Shown here: positions 33,314-42,959 of the stretch, piece by piece
How positions within the stretch are numbered: position 1 is the stretch's first letter
Layout: every line of letters starts with the position of its first letter
Made by a program: the position numbers and the translations under genes
NCBI GenBank assembly: GCA_026400355.1
Contig: JAPLPE010000019.1
Location: 62,001 to 126,000, forward strand
DNA: 64,000 nt
DNA from: Rhodobacterales bacterium
GTDB lineage: Bacteria > Pseudomonadota > Alphaproteobacteria > Rhodobacterales > Rhodobacteraceae
Direction: 5' to 3'
Notes under the pieces: model-generated
Told to the model about the DNA's origin: nothing
What the model saw: the letters and a program-made list of their open reading frames with translations, nothing else
The model's database searches: none

Positions 33314-34893
33314 GACTGGCCCGCCAGCATGGCGCGGACCCGCGCCACGAGATCGGCGCGGGGCACCTCGATCTGGCTGGGGCGGTCCTTCCATTCCTCA
33401 AGGCTCGCGTTTTCGGCGATGCGTTTGCCCAGGATCAGGTCCTTGATCTGGACAACGCCGCGCGCCTGCTCCTCGGCCCCGGCGATGATCGCGATGGGGG
33501 AATTGCGTTTGTTAGCGTATTTCAACTGGTTGCCGAACTGCCTGGGGTTGCCGAGATAGACTTCGGCCCGGATGCCCGCATTGCGCAGGTCGGCAACCAT
33601 GGACTGGTAATCGGCCATGCGGTCGCGGTCCATGACAGTGACGACGACGGGGCCTGCCGCTTCGGCAGCGGTGCGGCCCTTGGCGCGCAGCGCGGCGAGG
33701 AGGCGGTCGACGCCGATCGAGACTCCGGTGGCAGGGACGGTTTCGCCGGTGAACCGCTCGACGAGGTCGTCATAACGGCCCCCGCCCGCGACCGAGCCGA
33801 ACCGCTGCGGACGGCCCTTTTCGTCGGTGATCTCAAAGGTCAGTTCGGCCTCGAAGACAGGGCCGGTGTAGTAGCCGAGGCCACGGACAACAGAAGGGTC
33901 GATGACGATGCGGTCGGGGCCGTACCCTTGTGATTCCACGAGCTCAGCGATCTGTTCGAGTTCGTTCACGCCATCAGTGCCAACGCTAGAGTCACCAACT
34001 AGTTCACGGAGTTGGGCCAATATCCTCGCAGTTTCTTTGGACCGAGTATTCCCGTGCTTGTACATCAAGGGGTTGCCACCGGTAACGTTGAACTGACCTG
34101 TCTCAGCCTTCAGAACGCGGTGTGAAGAATGCTTCGGCGATACGAATGCCATAACAATGTCGACCTGATGTAAGGACATTTCTGCCCCCTTCGTGAAATC
34201 ACCGCTCTCATCCTTGCGGCCGCCGGTAAGAAGCGCGCGAACCCCGTCCACACCTAGACGATCCAGCTTGTCGATGGCGCGCAACACGATCCCGCGTTCG
34301 GCGGCGAACTTGTCGGGGTCGCTGGGGTCAAGGACGCCTGCGACCTCCATCACTCCGTTCAGGACTTTCCGGTTGTTGACCTTGACCAGATAGTCCCCGC
34401 GCGCGATCCCGACTTCATCGAGGCAATCGGCCAGCATGGCGCAGATCTCGGCATCCGCGGCGATGCTGGCCGCGCCGACGGTATCCGCATCGCATTGATA
34501 GAACTGCCGGAACCGCCCCGGGCCGGGCTTTTCGTTGCGCCAGACCGGGCCCATCGCGTAGCGGCGATAGGGGGTGGGCAGGTCCTGCCGGTATTGGGCA
34601 TAGACCCGGGCCAGTGGCGCGGTCAGGTCATAGCGGAGGGCAAGCCAATCCTTGTCCTCGTCCTGCCAGGCAAAGACGCCTTCATTCGGGCGGTCCACGT
34701 CGGGCAGGAACTTGCCCAAAGCCTCGACCGTTTCGACGCCGCTGGTTTCCAGCGCGTCAAAGCCATACCGGTGATAGACCTTGGCAATCTGATCCAGCAT
34801 CGCGGCGCGTTCGGTGACGTCGCCACCGAAATAGTCGCGAAAGCCCTTGGGCGGCTCGGCCCGGGGGCGGCGCACGGGTTTGTCCTTGGCCAT
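33310..34893 (-). CDS. hisS: Histidyl-tRNA synthetase with a compositionally atypical insertion domain
   Basis: 527 residues starting [20 protein letters not shown]. Class II motif 2 [20 protein letters not shown] (112-131), HisA motif [14 protein letters not shown] (337-350), motif 3 region [16 protein letters not shown] and a C-terminal anticodon-binding domain (~435-527: [38 protein letters not shown]). Residues ~236-326, just before HisA, are encoded by a block with about 50% GC against ~65% either side and use codons rare in this window, including [19 protein letters not shown]. The ATG at 34893 follows AAAGGCAGG at usable spacing; one at 34899 is too close. First gene of hisS-hisZ-hisG. 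Confidence 0.95.
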   Translation of the reverse strand: MAKDKPVRRPRAEPPKGFRDYFGGDVTERAAMLDQIAKVYHRYGFDALETSGVETVEALGKFLPDVDRPNEGVFAWQDEDKDWLALRYDLTAPLARVYAQYRQDLPTPYRRYAMGPVWRNEKPGPGRFRQFYQCDADTVGAASIAADAEICAMLADCLDEVGIARGDYLVKVNNRKVLNGVMEVAGVLDPSDPDKFAAERGIVLRAIDKLDRLGVDGVRALLTGGRKDESGDFTKGAEMSLHQVDIVMAFVSPKHSSHRVLKAETGQFNVTGGNPLMYKHGNTRSKETARILAQLRELVGDSSVGTDGVNELEQIAELVESQGYGPDRIVIDPSVVRGLGYYTGPVFEAELTFEITDEKGRPQRFGSVAGGGRYDDLVERFTGETVPATGVSIGVDRLLAALRAKGRTAAEAAGPVVVTVMDRDRMADYQSMVADLRNAGIRAEVYLGNPRQFGNQLKYANKRNSPIAIIAGAEEQARGVVQIKDLILGKRIAENASLEEWKDRPSQIEVPRADLVARVRAMLAGQS

Positions 34894-34990
34894 AATCATC
34901 CTGCCTTTGCTTGCGGGCCAGCCTTTATCGCGGGCAGGCCGGGGCGGCAACCGTGGCTTGGCGTGCGCAGGCACGTTCTGCCTGCTTCCG

Positions 34991-35045
34991 GCTTCTTTCG
35001 AGCCCAAATACCTCAGGGGGAGGCGCAGCCGGGGGGCAGAGCCCC
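34991..35045. repeat. GAGGTATTTGGGC-family repeat upstream of hisS
   Basis: TTCTTTCGAGCCCAAATACC followed by TCAGGGGGAGGCGCAGCC and a GGGGGGCAGAGCCCC hairpin. Reverse complement of the copies inside xdhB and in the nag operon. It lies between hisS and slyX, which are divergent. Confidence 0.6.
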
Positions 35046-35081
35046 TCTTGCAACAGCAGCCCCGAGCGGCCACCCTTACGC

Positions 35082-35285
35082 ATGATGACAGACCTGACCC
35101 CGCTTGAAGAACGCCTCGCCCACCTGACCCGCACGGTCGAGGACCTGTCCGACGTCGTGGCCCGGCAGGAGCGCGAGATTGCCGTGCTGACGCGCCGGGT
35201 TGCCATGCTGATCGAACGCGAGATCGACCGCGAGGCGGGCGGCATGGAACCCCCGGCGGCAAGCCAGCGGCCGCCCCACTGGTAG
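35082..35285 (+). CDS. slyX: SlyX-family small coiled-coil protein
   Basis: 67 residues: [40 protein letters not shown] and an acidic/proline C-terminus ending RPPHW. SlyX proteins have the same length, the heptad helix and the Pro-Pro-His-Tyr/Trp end. Function is unknown. Two adjacent ATGs (35082, 35085) are possible. Confidence 0.85.
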   Translation: MMTDLTPLEERLAHLTRTVEDLSDVVARQEREIAVLTRRVAMLIEREIDREAGGMEPPAASQRPPHW

Positions 35286-35558
35286 ACTGATCCGGCATTT
35301 GCGCGCGTTAACCCCACGGGGATGGCGCGTGGGGCGGGTGAAGGGCATGACGGCCCCCCCTGTCCGGATGCCGGGCAGGGTCGCCCGAAACGCCATCTTT
35401 TGGCTGTTCCCGTCGCGAAGAGGCTGGCCCTGCGTCGCAAGGGGGCTTGTCAACGGCGGGCAGGACCGCTTTCATCCGCCCGAGAGAAAGCGCGCGGTCT
35501 ACGCCGCATCGACCGCGCAACGGGCTTTGGGATTTCGGGTAAGGCGGCGGGTTTTCAC
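35286..35558. other. Intergenic region before xdhA
   Basis: 273 bp. CCCCAC at 35312 and GTGGGG ~10 bp later could form a small stem that ends the slyX transcript. No good promoter hexamers or regulator site could be identified, although the xdh operon promoter should be here. No coding potential was recognised. Confidence 0.45.
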
Positions 35559-36968
35559 ATGGATACTGCGTTTCTTCTGAATGGAGAGACCGTGCGCGTC
35601 AGGGCCGAGCCGACGCGGACCCTGCTGGACTGGCTGCGCGAGGAGCGCGGGCTGAAGGGGAGCAAGGAGGGGTGCAACGAAGGGGACTGCGGGGCCTGCA
35701 CGGTGATGGTGACCGATGCGGCCGGGTCGCGGGCGCTGAATGCCTGCATTCTGATGCTGCCGCAGGTGCAGGGCAAGGCAGTGCGGACGGTCGAGGGGAT
35801 CGCGGGGCCGGGCGGCACGCTTCACCCGGTGCAGCGGGCAATGGTGGAAAAGCACGGGAGCCAGTGCGGGTTCTGCACGCCGGGGTTCATCGTGTCGATG
35901 GCGGTGGCGCATCTGAACGGGCAGACGGATCACGACGACCGGCTGGCGGGGAACCTCTGCCGCTGCACAGGCTATGCGCCCATCGTGCGGGCGGCAGAGG
36001 CTGCGGCGGCCGAGCCGGTGCCGGAGTGGATGCGGACGGATGGGGTGGCCTTGGGGGGTGGTGGGTTGCACCCATCCTGCGGGGATGTGCGGATGGTGAG
36101 TGAAACCCATCTTGACGCCTTTCTGCCGCAAAGCGCGGATGAGCTTGCGGCCTGGTATCTGGCCAACCCGGACGCAGTACTGGTGGCTGGGGCGACGGAT
36201 GTGGGGCTTTGGGTGACGAAGCAGTTGCGTGACCTGCCCAAGGTGGCGTTCCTGAACGGCTGTGCGGACCTGAAAGGGATCGAGGCAGGGCCGGAGACGA
36301 TCCGGTTCGGCGCGGGCGTGACGATGACGGATGTGGGGGCGGCGGTGGCCGAAAGCCTGCCGTCCTATGCGGAACTGATCCGGCGGTACGGGTCGGTGCA
36401 GGTGCGCAATGCGGCGACCATCGGGGGCAATATCGCCAATGGGTCGCCCATCGGGGACAACCCGCCGGCGCTGATGGCGCTGGGGGCCACGTTGCATCTG
36501 CGGCAGGGGGATGCCCGGCGCGAGATGCCCGTCGAGGCGTTTTTCCTCGATTATGGCAAGCAGGACCGGAAGCCGGGCGAGTTTGTGGAAGCAGTGACGG
36601 TGCCGTGCATGGCGCCGGCGTTCCGGGCCTACAAGCTGTCCAAGCGGTTCGATCAGGATATCTCGGCCGTTTGTGGTGCGGTGAATGTGACGGTGAACGG
36701 CGGCCGGGTGACTTCGGCGCGGATTGCCTTTGGTGGCATGGCAGGTGTGCCGAAGCGGGCTGCAGCGGTGGAGTCGGCGTTGGTCGGGCAGGCGTGGAGT
36801 GAGGCCACGATGGCGGCGGCGCTGCCGGCCGTTGCCACGGATTTCGCGCCGTTGAGTGATATGCGCGCCTCGGCCGCGTACCGGCTTGAGGCGGCGCAGG
36901 GGATGCTGCGGCGGTATTTCGCGGAGATGGCGGGACAGCCGGTGAGCGTGCTGAAGGTGCGGGCATGA
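35559..36968 (+). CDS. xdhA: Xanthine dehydrogenase small subunit (2Fe-2S and FAD)
   Basis: 469 residues. [2Fe-2S] cluster I ligands C39, C44, C47, C63 ([10 protein letters not shown]) and cluster II C103, C106, C134, C136 (CGFCTPG, CRCTGY); FAD domain with [17 protein letters not shown] and [25 protein letters not shown]. Electrons from the Mo site pass through the clusters to FAD and NAD+. The linker between the iron-sulfur and FAD domains (about residues 161-183) is encoded by two palindromes of the GGTGGGT repeat family, in frame. ATG 35559 gives the usual N-terminus; a longer in-frame extension has no support. Overlaps xdhB by ATGA. Confidence 0.93.
   Translation: MDTAFLLNGETVRVRAEPTRTLLDWLREERGLKGSKEGCNEGDCGACTVMVTDAAGSRALNACILMLPQVQGKAVRTVEGIAGPGGTLHPVQRAMVEKHGSQCGFCTPGFIVSMAVAHLNGQTDHDDRLAGNLCRCTGYAPIVRAAEAAAAEPVPEWMRTDGVALGGGGLHPSCGDVRMVSETHLDAFLPQSADELAAWYLANPDAVLVAGATDVGLWVTKQLRDLPKVAFLNGCADLKGIEAGPETIRFGAGVTMTDVGAAVAESLPSYAELIRRYGSVQVRNAATIGGNIANGSPIGDNPPALMALGATLHLRQGDARREMPVEAFFLDYGKQDRKPGEFVEAVTVPCMAPAFRAYKLSKRFDQDISAVCGAVNVTVNGGRVTSARIAFGGMAGVPKRAAAVESALVGQAWSEATMAAALPAVATDFAPLSDMRASAAYRLEAAQGMLRRYFAEMAGQPVSVLKVRA
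36054..36111. repeat. GGTGGGT-family palindromes inside xdhA
   Basis: First palindrome GGTGGGTTGCACCCATC (36060-36076) followed by CTGCGGGGATG, nearly the same as the intergenic copy at 16664-16690. A second, weaker one spans 36092-36111 (GATGGTGAGTGAAACCCATC). Both are translated as part of XdhA. Confidence 0.7.
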
Positions 36969-39385
36969 ATGATCTGACGCCTTCGGCGGGGCAGCCGCTG
37001 CCGCATGACTCTGGCGCACTGCATGTGACGGGGCAGGCACGGTACATCGATGATCTGCCGGTGCCGGCCGGGACGCTGCACCTGGCCTTTGGTCTGTCGA
37101 CGATTGCGCGCGGCACGGTCACGGCGATGGACCTGACTGCAGTGCGGGCCGCGCCCGGCGTGGTGGCGGTCCTGACGGCGGAGGACCTGCCGTTCGCCAA
37201 TGATGTTTCTCCATCGGCCCATGACGAACCGCTGCTCACGCCGGGGCCGGTACAGTATGTGGGGCAGGCGATCTTCCTTGTGGTGGCGGAAAGCCATCTT
37301 GCTGCGCGGAAGGCGGCGCGGCTGGGCAAGATCACCTATGCCGAGGAGGTGCCGATTCTGACGATTGCCGAGGCGCTGGCCGCCAATTCGCGATTCGAGG
37401 AAGGGCCGCGCATCTGGATCAAGGGGGCTGTGGAGGCGGCTTTGGCCGGGGCCCCAAAGCGCCTGTCGGGACGGTTTGCGATGGGCGGACAGGAGCATTT
37501 CTATCTGGAGGGGCAGGCCGCGCTGGCCCTGCCACAAGAGGGGGGCGACATGGTCATCCATTCCTCGACCCAGCATCCGACGGAGGTTCAGCACAAGGTG
37601 GCCGAGGCCCTTGGCCTGCCGATGAATGCTGTTCGCTGCGAGGTGCGGCGGATGGGGGGCGGGTTTGGTGGCAAGGAGTCTCAGGGCAATGCACTGGCGG
37701 TGGCCTGTGCGGTGGCGTCGCGCGCAACGGGACGGGCCTGCAAGATGCGCTATGACCGGGATGACGACATGGTCATCACCGGAAAGCGGCATGATTTCGA
37801 GATCGCCTATGAGGTGGGATATGACCCGTCGGGGCGTGTTCTGGCCGTCGATTTCACCCAGTATGCGCGCTGCGGATGGTCGTTGGACCTGTCGCTGCCG
37901 GTTGCGGACCGGGCGATGCTGCATGCGGACAATGCCTACTTGCTCGATCATGTGCGGATCACGTCGCACCGGCTGAAGACGAACACGGCTTCGGCCACGG
38001 CCTATCGCGGGTTCGGCGGGCCGCAGGGGATGCTGGGCATGGAGCGGATGATGGATCATCTGGCGCACGTGCTGGGGATGGATCCGGTGGAACTGCGTCG
38101 GGTGAACTTCTACCGCGAGGCGGTGGATGTCGGAGGGGGGCATTCTGCCCTCCGCGCCGATAGTGCCCCCCCTGAAGGTATTTCAGCGACAAAGAAAACC
38201 GGGACGGGGCAGCGGTTTGGCGGGGAGTTTTCGCCCAAGGCGGCGGCGCAGACGACGCCCTACGGGATGGAGGTCACGGATTTCATTCTGCACGGGCTGA
38301 CGGGGAAGTTGCTGGAGTCCGCCGATTATGCGGAGCGGAAGTCGGCCATTGCGGCGTGGAACGCGGGGTCGCCCGTGCTGAAGCGCGGGATTGCGTTTTC
38401 GCCGGTGAAGTTCGGGATTTCCTTTACGCTCACACACCTGAATCAGGCGGGGGCGCTGGTTCATGTCTATTCCGACGGATCGATCCATCTGAACCATGGC
38501 GGGACCGAGATGGGACAGGGCCTTTTCCTGAAGGTGGCGCAGGTAGCGGCTTCGCGCTTTGGTGTTGATGCGTCAGTCGTGAAAATCACGGCGACGGATA
38601 CCGGGAAGGTCCCCAATACCTCGGCCACGGCGGCCTCGTCCGGGTCGGACCTGAACGGGATGGCGGCCCAAGTTGCCTGTGATGCGATCCGGGCGCGGAT
38701 GGCGGAGTGTCTGGCGGGGCTGCATCAGGTGAAGGCGGCGGATGTCGTCTTTGAGGGCGGAGAGGTGCGGGTGGGGGCCGAGGTCATGCCTTTCGCCAAG
38801 GCGGCAGCGGTTTGTTATGTGAACCGGGTGAGCCTTTCGGCCACGGGGTTCTACAAGACACCGGATCTGTCCTGGGACCGTATCCGGGGACAGGGGCGGC
38901 CATTCTACTATTTCGCCTATGGGGCCGCGGTGACAGAAGTCGTCATCGACACGCTGACGGGCGAGAACCGCATCCTGCGGGCGGATGTGATCCATGACTG
39001 CGGCGCCTCGCTGAACCCGGCTTTGGACATCGGGCAGATCGAGGGGGCCTATGTTCAGGGGGCCGGGTGGCTGACGACAGAGGAACTGGTCTGGGACGGC
39101 AAGGGGCGGCTGCGGACGCATGCTCCTTCGACCTACAAGATCCCGGCCTGTTCGGACCGTCCGGAGGTGTTCAACGTGGCGCTGTGGGACGGAGCGAACC
39201 GGGCCGAGACAGTGTACCGGTCGAAGGCCGTGGGGGAGCCGCCGTTCATGCTGGGCATTTCCGCCTTCCTTGCGTTGCGGGATGCGGTGAGCGCGGCGGG
39301 GGCGGCCTGGCCGGACCTGCAGGCGCCTGCGACTGCGGAGGCGGTATTGGCGGCAGTGCGCCGGGCGCGCGGCGCGTCGGCGTGA
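36965..39385 (+). CDS. xdhB: Xanthine dehydrogenase molybdopterin-binding subunit
   Basis: 806 residues, N-terminus [20 protein letters not shown]. Molybdopterin-binding [15 protein letters not shown], substrate-channel [40 protein letters not shown], and VGEPPFMLG in which E758 is the expected catalytic base. Oxidises hypoxanthine/xanthine to urate with XdhA. Residues ~390-413, just after VNFYREAVD, come from a GAGGTATTTGGGC-family repeat read in frame, lengthening a loop before [11 protein letters not shown] by roughly 25 residues compared with what I would expect. Downstream xdhC overlaps by GTGA. Confidence 0.93.
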   Translation: MNDLTPSAGQPLPHDSGALHVTGQARYIDDLPVPAGTLHLAFGLSTIARGTVTAMDLTAVRAAPGVVAVLTAEDLPFANDVSPSAHDEPLLTPGPVQYVGQAIFLVVAESHLAARKAARLGKITYAEEVPILTIAEALAANSRFEEGPRIWIKGAVEAALAGAPKRLSGRFAMGGQEHFYLEGQAALALPQEGGDMVIHSSTQHPTEVQHKVAEALGLPMNAVRCEVRRMGGGFGGKESQGNALAVACAVASRATGRACKMRYDRDDDMVITGKRHDFEIAYEVGYDPSGRVLAVDFTQYARCGWSLDLSLPVADRAMLHADNAYLLDHVRITSHRLKTNTASATAYRGFGGPQGMLGMERMMDHLAHVLGMDPVELRRVNFYREAVDVGGGHSALRADSAPPEGISATKKTGTGQRFGGEFSPKAAAQTTPYGMEVTDFILHGLTGKLLESADYAERKSAIAAWNAGSPVLKRGIAFSPVKFGISFTLTHLNQAGALVHVYSDGSIHLNHGGTEMGQGLFLKVAQVAASRFGVDASVVKITATDTGKVPNTSATAASSGSDLNGMAAQVACDAIRARMAECLAGLHQVKAADVVFEGGEVRVGAEVMPFAKAAAVCYVNRVSLSATGFYKTPDLSWDRIRGQGRPFYYFAYGAAVTEVVIDTLTGENRILRADVIHDCGASLNPALDIGQIEGAYVQGAGWLTTEELVWDGKGRLRTHAPSTYKIPACSDRPEVFNVALWDGANRAETVYRSKAVGEPPFMLGISAFLALRDAVSAAGAAWPDLQAPATAEAVLAAVRRARGASA
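38132..38199. repeat. GAGGTATTTGGGC-family repeat inside xdhB
   Basis: GGAGGGGGGCATTCTGCCC then CTCCGCGCCGATAGTGC, and the core CCCCCTGAAGGTATTTCAGC followed by GACAAAGAAAAC (38166-38198). It has the poly-G/poly-C arm plus GGTATTT..AAAGAA layout of the intergenic copies and is in frame. Confidence 0.65.
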
Positions 39386-40311
39386 GTTTCGACCTGACGG
39401 CCCTGCGTGACGCGGTGGAGCGACTGGGACCGGTTGTGCGGGTTGTCGTGACCCGGACGGCGGGATCGGTGCCACGTGTGGCGGGGACGTCGATGGTAGT
39501 CTCGGCGACGGCGCAGGAAGGGACCATCGGTGGCGGGGCGCTGGAGTTCGCGGCGGTGCGGGTCGCACGGGAGGTGCAGGGCGCGGGCGAGGGGCGGCAT
39601 TTGGTCTTGCCGCTCGGGCCCGGGCTGGGGCAATGCTGTGGCGGGTCGGTGACGCTGGTCTGGGAGCGGTTTGACGAAGGGTGCCTGCCCGGAGCGGTGC
39701 CCTATGCGCGGCCGCTGGCTGGAGACGGCCCGATGCCGCCCAAGGTGGCATCGCGGATGGCTGCGATGCGGGCGGGTGCGGACCCGGTCGAGGTGGAGGG
39801 CTGGCTGATCGAGGCGGCGCCCTTGCCGCGGCAGCCGCTTTGGGTTTGGGGTGCGGGGCATGTGGGGCGTGCGATTACCGGGGTCATGGCCCCCCTGCCC
39901 CAGTATGCGATCACCTGGGTCGATGCGCGGGAAGATGCGTTTCCGGATGCGGTTCCCGAAGGGGTTGTCCCTGTCGTGGCGGCAGAACCTGCAGTGCTGG
40001 CACGCTTCGCGCCACGGGACGCCGAGCATTTGATTCTGACGCATAGTCACGAGACAGACCTGGCGATCTGTCATGCGCTTCTGGGGCATGAATTTGCCGG
40101 GGCGGGTCTGATCGGGTCGGCCACGAAATGGGCGCGGTTCCGGGCGCGGCTGGCGGCTTTGGGCCATGCGCCTGCACGAATTTCGGCAATTGCCTGCCCG
40201 ATAGGCGATCCGGCCCTTGGAAAGCACCCGCAGGCCATTGCCGTGGGTGTCACAGCCACGTTACTAAGGCCAAAGGCGATGGCGGCCACCAGAGGGGACA
40301 GGGTGGGATGA
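39382..40311 (+). CDS. xdhC: Xanthine dehydrogenase accessory protein (Moco sulfuration/insertion)
   Basis: 309 residues starting at GTG 39382. [20 protein letters not shown] and GTIGGGALEFAAVRVA form the N-terminal XdhC domain with LGPGLGQCCGGSVTLVWE; the C-terminal Rossmann-like half has PLWVWGAGHVGRAI, ILTHSHETDLAICHALL and GLIGSATKWARFRARL. XdhC binds molybdenum cofactor, promotes its sulfuration and inserts it into XdhB. GTGA overlap with xdhB and ATGA overlap with the transporter ATPase gene couple translation along the operon. Confidence 0.92.
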   Translation: MSFDLTALRDAVERLGPVVRVVVTRTAGSVPRVAGTSMVVSATAQEGTIGGGALEFAAVRVAREVQGAGEGRHLVLPLGPGLGQCCGGSVTLVWERFDEGCLPGAVPYARPLAGDGPMPPKVASRMAAMRAGADPVEVEGWLIEAAPLPRQPLWVWGAGHVGRAITGVMAPLPQYAITWVDAREDAFPDAVPEGVVPVVAAEPAVLARFAPRDAEHLILTHSHETDLAICHALLGHEFAGAGLIGSATKWARFRARLAALGHAPARISAIACPIGDPALGKHPQAIAVGVTATLLRPKAMAATRGDRVG

Positions 40312-41831
40312 AGGACGCTCTTTTGAGCCTGCGGGGCCTGACGAAGGCCTATCCCGGGGTCGTGGCCAACAGCGACATCAGCTTTGATATTCGTGCGGGT
40401 GAAGTTCATGCCTTGCTGGGCGAGAACGGGGCGGGGAAGTCCACGCTCGTCAAGACGATCTATGGTCTGGTACGGCCCGATCATGGCACGATGACGCTGG
40501 CCGGGCAGCCCTATGCGCCGCATGAGCCGCGTGCAGCCCGGGCGGCAGGCGTGGCGATGGTATTCCAGCACTTCTCGCTGTTCGATGCGCTGACGGTGGC
40601 CGAGAACATCACGCTGGGGATGGAGAATCCCCCGCCGTTGAAAGACCTGTCGGCGCGGATCAGAGATGTGTCGGACCGTTATGGCCTTCCTTTGGACCCC
40701 GCACGGATCGTGGGCGATCTTTCGGCGGGCGAGCGGCAGCGGGTGGAGATCATCCGGTGCCTGCTGCAGGACCCGCGCCTCATGATCATGGACGAGCCGA
40801 CAAGCGTTCTGACCCCGCAGGAGGTGCATATCCTGTTCGAGACGCTGCGCAAGTTGCGGGCGCAGGGGACGTCGATCCTCTATATCTCGCACAAGCTCGA
40901 GGAGATCCGGGCCCTGTGTGAACACGCGACGATCCTGCGCCTTGGCAAGGTCGTGGGGACCTGTGATCCGCGTGTGACATCAGCGCGCCAGATGGCTGAG
41001 CAGATGGTGGGCGGCACACTGCAGACACCGGCGCGGGCGGGGAACGTCACCGGCGAGGTGGTGCTGGAGGTCAAGGACCTGTCGGCGCCGTCGCCAAGGG
41101 CCTTTGGCATGGCGCTTAAGTCTGTGAGCTTTGCAGTGCGCAAGGGCGAGGTGCTGGGCATCGGCGGTGTTGCGGGCAACGGGCAGGACGAATTGCTGCT
41201 GGCCTTGTCGGGCGAGATGCGGGTGGCCGACGGGATGGTGCAGTTCAAGGGGCAGCCGGTGGGGCGACTTGGCCCGACGGAGCGGCGGCGGCTGGGGCTG
41301 CTGACGGCACCCGAGGAGCGGATGGGGCATGCGGCCGCACCCGACATGAGCCTGACGGAGAATGCGCTGCTGACCGGCGCTGTGCGCGAGGGGCTGACGG
41401 CCAACGGGTTCCTGAACTGGGGCAAGGCGCGGACCTTCGCCGAAAGCATCATCAAGGGGTTCGATGTGCGTACGCCGGGGCCGCAGAATACCGCGCGGTC
41501 GCTGTCGGGGGGCAATCTTCAGAAGTTCGTGATCGGGCGGGAGATCCTGCAGCGGCCCGATGTGCTGGTGGTCAATCAGCCGACATGGGGTGTTGACGCG
41601 TCTGCGGCGGCGGCGATCCGGCAGGCGCTGCTCGATCTCGCCTCCAAGGGGGCGGCGGTGATCGTGGTGTCGCAGGATCTGGACGAACTGATGGAAATCT
41701 CGGACCGGTTTGCGGCGCTGAACGAGGGGCGGCTTTCGGCGCTGCGCCCGGCGCAGGGGCTGACGGTGGACGAGATCGGGCTGATGCTGGGCGGCGCCCA
41801 CGGGATGGAGGTCGCGCATGTGGCCGGTTGA
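40308..41831 (+). CDS. Duplicated ABC ATPase for a BMP-type nucleoside/purine importer
   Basis: 507 residues with two nucleotide-binding domains. Domain 1: GENGAGKSTLVKTIYG, VFQHFSLFDALTVAENI, LSAGERQRVEIIRCL, LMIMDEPTSVL. Domain 2 has a degenerate Walker A region (VLGIGGVAGNGQDELLLALSG) and RSLSGGNLQKFVIGREI, VLVVNQPTWGVD. This tandem form is typical of RbsA/BmpC-class importers of nucleosides and simple sugars. Fusion to xdhABC by ATGA suggests purines or purine nucleosides as cargo. Confidence 0.9.
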   Translation: MKDALLSLRGLTKAYPGVVANSDISFDIRAGEVHALLGENGAGKSTLVKTIYGLVRPDHGTMTLAGQPYAPHEPRAARAAGVAMVFQHFSLFDALTVAENITLGMENPPPLKDLSARIRDVSDRYGLPLDPARIVGDLSAGERQRVEIIRCLLQDPRLMIMDEPTSVLTPQEVHILFETLRKLRAQGTSILYISHKLEEIRALCEHATILRLGKVVGTCDPRVTSARQMAEQMVGGTLQTPARAGNVTGEVVLEVKDLSAPSPRAFGMALKSVSFAVRKGEVLGIGGVAGNGQDELLLALSGEMRVADGMVQFKGQPVGRLGPTERRRLGLLTAPEERMGHAAAPDMSLTENALLTGAVREGLTANGFLNWGKARTFAESIIKGFDVRTPGPQNTARSLSGGNLQKFVIGREILQRPDVLVVNQPTWGVDASAAAAIRQALLDLASKGAAVIVVSQDLDELMEISDRFAALNEGRLSALRPAQGLTVDEIGLMLGGAHGMEVAHVAG

Positions 41832-41876
41832 GGACAGAGGGCGCGCCGCGCGCGCCACGGCCCGGGAGGGCGCGGT

Positions 41877-42959
41877 TTGATCCGGCTGGAGAAACGGGCG
41901 CAGCCTTCGCGGGGCTGGACGATTGCGACCCCGATCATTGCGGTGGTGGCCACGATGATTGCCGGGGGGCTGATGTTCGCGGCGTTGGGCAAGGACCCGG
42001 TCGAGGCGATACGCACGATATTCTGGGACCCGCTGTTCGGGCCGTTTGCGAGCTATGCAAGGCCGCAGCTTCTGGTCAAGGCGGGACCGCTGATCCTGAT
42101 CGCGATCGGTCTGTCCTTCGGGTTCAAGGCGGGGATCTGGAACATCGGGGCCGAGGGGCAATACATCATGGGTGCCCTGACTGGGGCGGCCACGGCGCTG
42201 GCGTTCTATCCGGCGGAATGGTGGATCATCTTTCCGCTCGCGATCTTAGCGGGAGCCGTGGGCGGGTTCCTGTGGGCGATGATTCCGGCGGTGCTCAAGG
42301 TGCGGTTCGGGACGAACGAGATCCTCGTGTCGCTGATGCTGGTCTATGTGGCGCAGTCGCTGCTGGCGGCGGCGGCGCTGGGGTGGCTCCGCAACCCCGA
42401 GGGGATGGGCTTTCCGGGGTCACGCAACCTTGCACAATGGGCGGCGACGGCGAACCCGGAGCTGATTGCCGGGACGGGAATGCATTGGGGCGTTGTGATG
42501 GCGTTCCTGTCGGTCATCGTGGCCTATGTGATCCTGTCGCGGCACATGCTGGGCTTTTCGATCCGGGTGACGGGGCAGAGCCCGCGGGCTGCGGCCTTTG
42601 CCGGGGTCAATCCGGGACGGCTTGTCATTGTCTGCATGGGCGTGTCGGGGGCTTTGGCCGGGATGGCCGGGCTGTTCGAAGTCACGGGGCCTGCGGGGCA
42701 GATCAGCATTGATTTCAACGTGGGATACGGTTTCACAGCGATCATCGTGGCCTTTCTGGGCCGGCTGCATCCAGTGGGCATCCTGCTGGCGGGCCTTCTG
42801 ATGGCGCTGACCTATATCGGCGGCGAGATGGCGCAATTGTCGCTGGGCCTGCCTGCGGCGGCGATCCAGCTGTTTCAGGGGATGCTGCTGTTCTTCCTTC
42901 TCGCTGTGGACGTGCTGACCAACTACCGCATCCGTGCGGCGCGGCGCGAGGTGGCATGA
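41877..42959 (+). CDS. ABC permease, BmpB/NupB-like subunit 1
   Basis: 360 residues from TTG 41877, which has GGGAGGG seven bases upstream; an ATG at 41955 is a weaker alternative because it would remove part of the first helix. About ten hydrophobic segments; GIWNIGAEGQYIMGALTGA, VRFGTNEILVSLMLVYVAQSL and RAAAFAGVNPGRLVIVCMGVSGALAGMAGLFEV are standard for the larger permease of guanosine/purine nucleoside importers. Overlaps the second permease by 4 bp. Confidence 0.88.
   Translation: MIRLEKRAQPSRGWTIATPIIAVVATMIAGGLMFAALGKDPVEAIRTIFWDPLFGPFASYARPQLLVKAGPLILIAIGLSFGFKAGIWNIGAEGQYIMGALTGAATALAFYPAEWWIIFPLAILAGAVGGFLWAMIPAVLKVRFGTNEILVSLMLVYVAQSLLAAAALGWLRNPEGMGFPGSRNLAQWAATANPELIAGTGMHWGVVMAFLSVIVAYVILSRHMLGFSIRVTGQSPRAAAFAGVNPGRLVIVCMGVSGALAGMAGLFEVTGPAGQISIDFNVGYGFTAIIVAFLGRLHPVGILLAGLLMALTYIGGEMAQLSLGLPAAAIQLFQGMLLFFLLAVDVLTNYRIRAARREVA

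Noticed and set aside
35322-35558. A longer XdhA starting near 35322
   Set aside because: The extra 79 residues are low-complexity and no family member has them; ATG 35559 gives the standard N-terminus.
35499-37040. 513-codon minus-strand open frame opposite xdhA
   Set aside because: Arg/His/Pro-rich with no motifs; the plus strand encodes all XdhA signatures.
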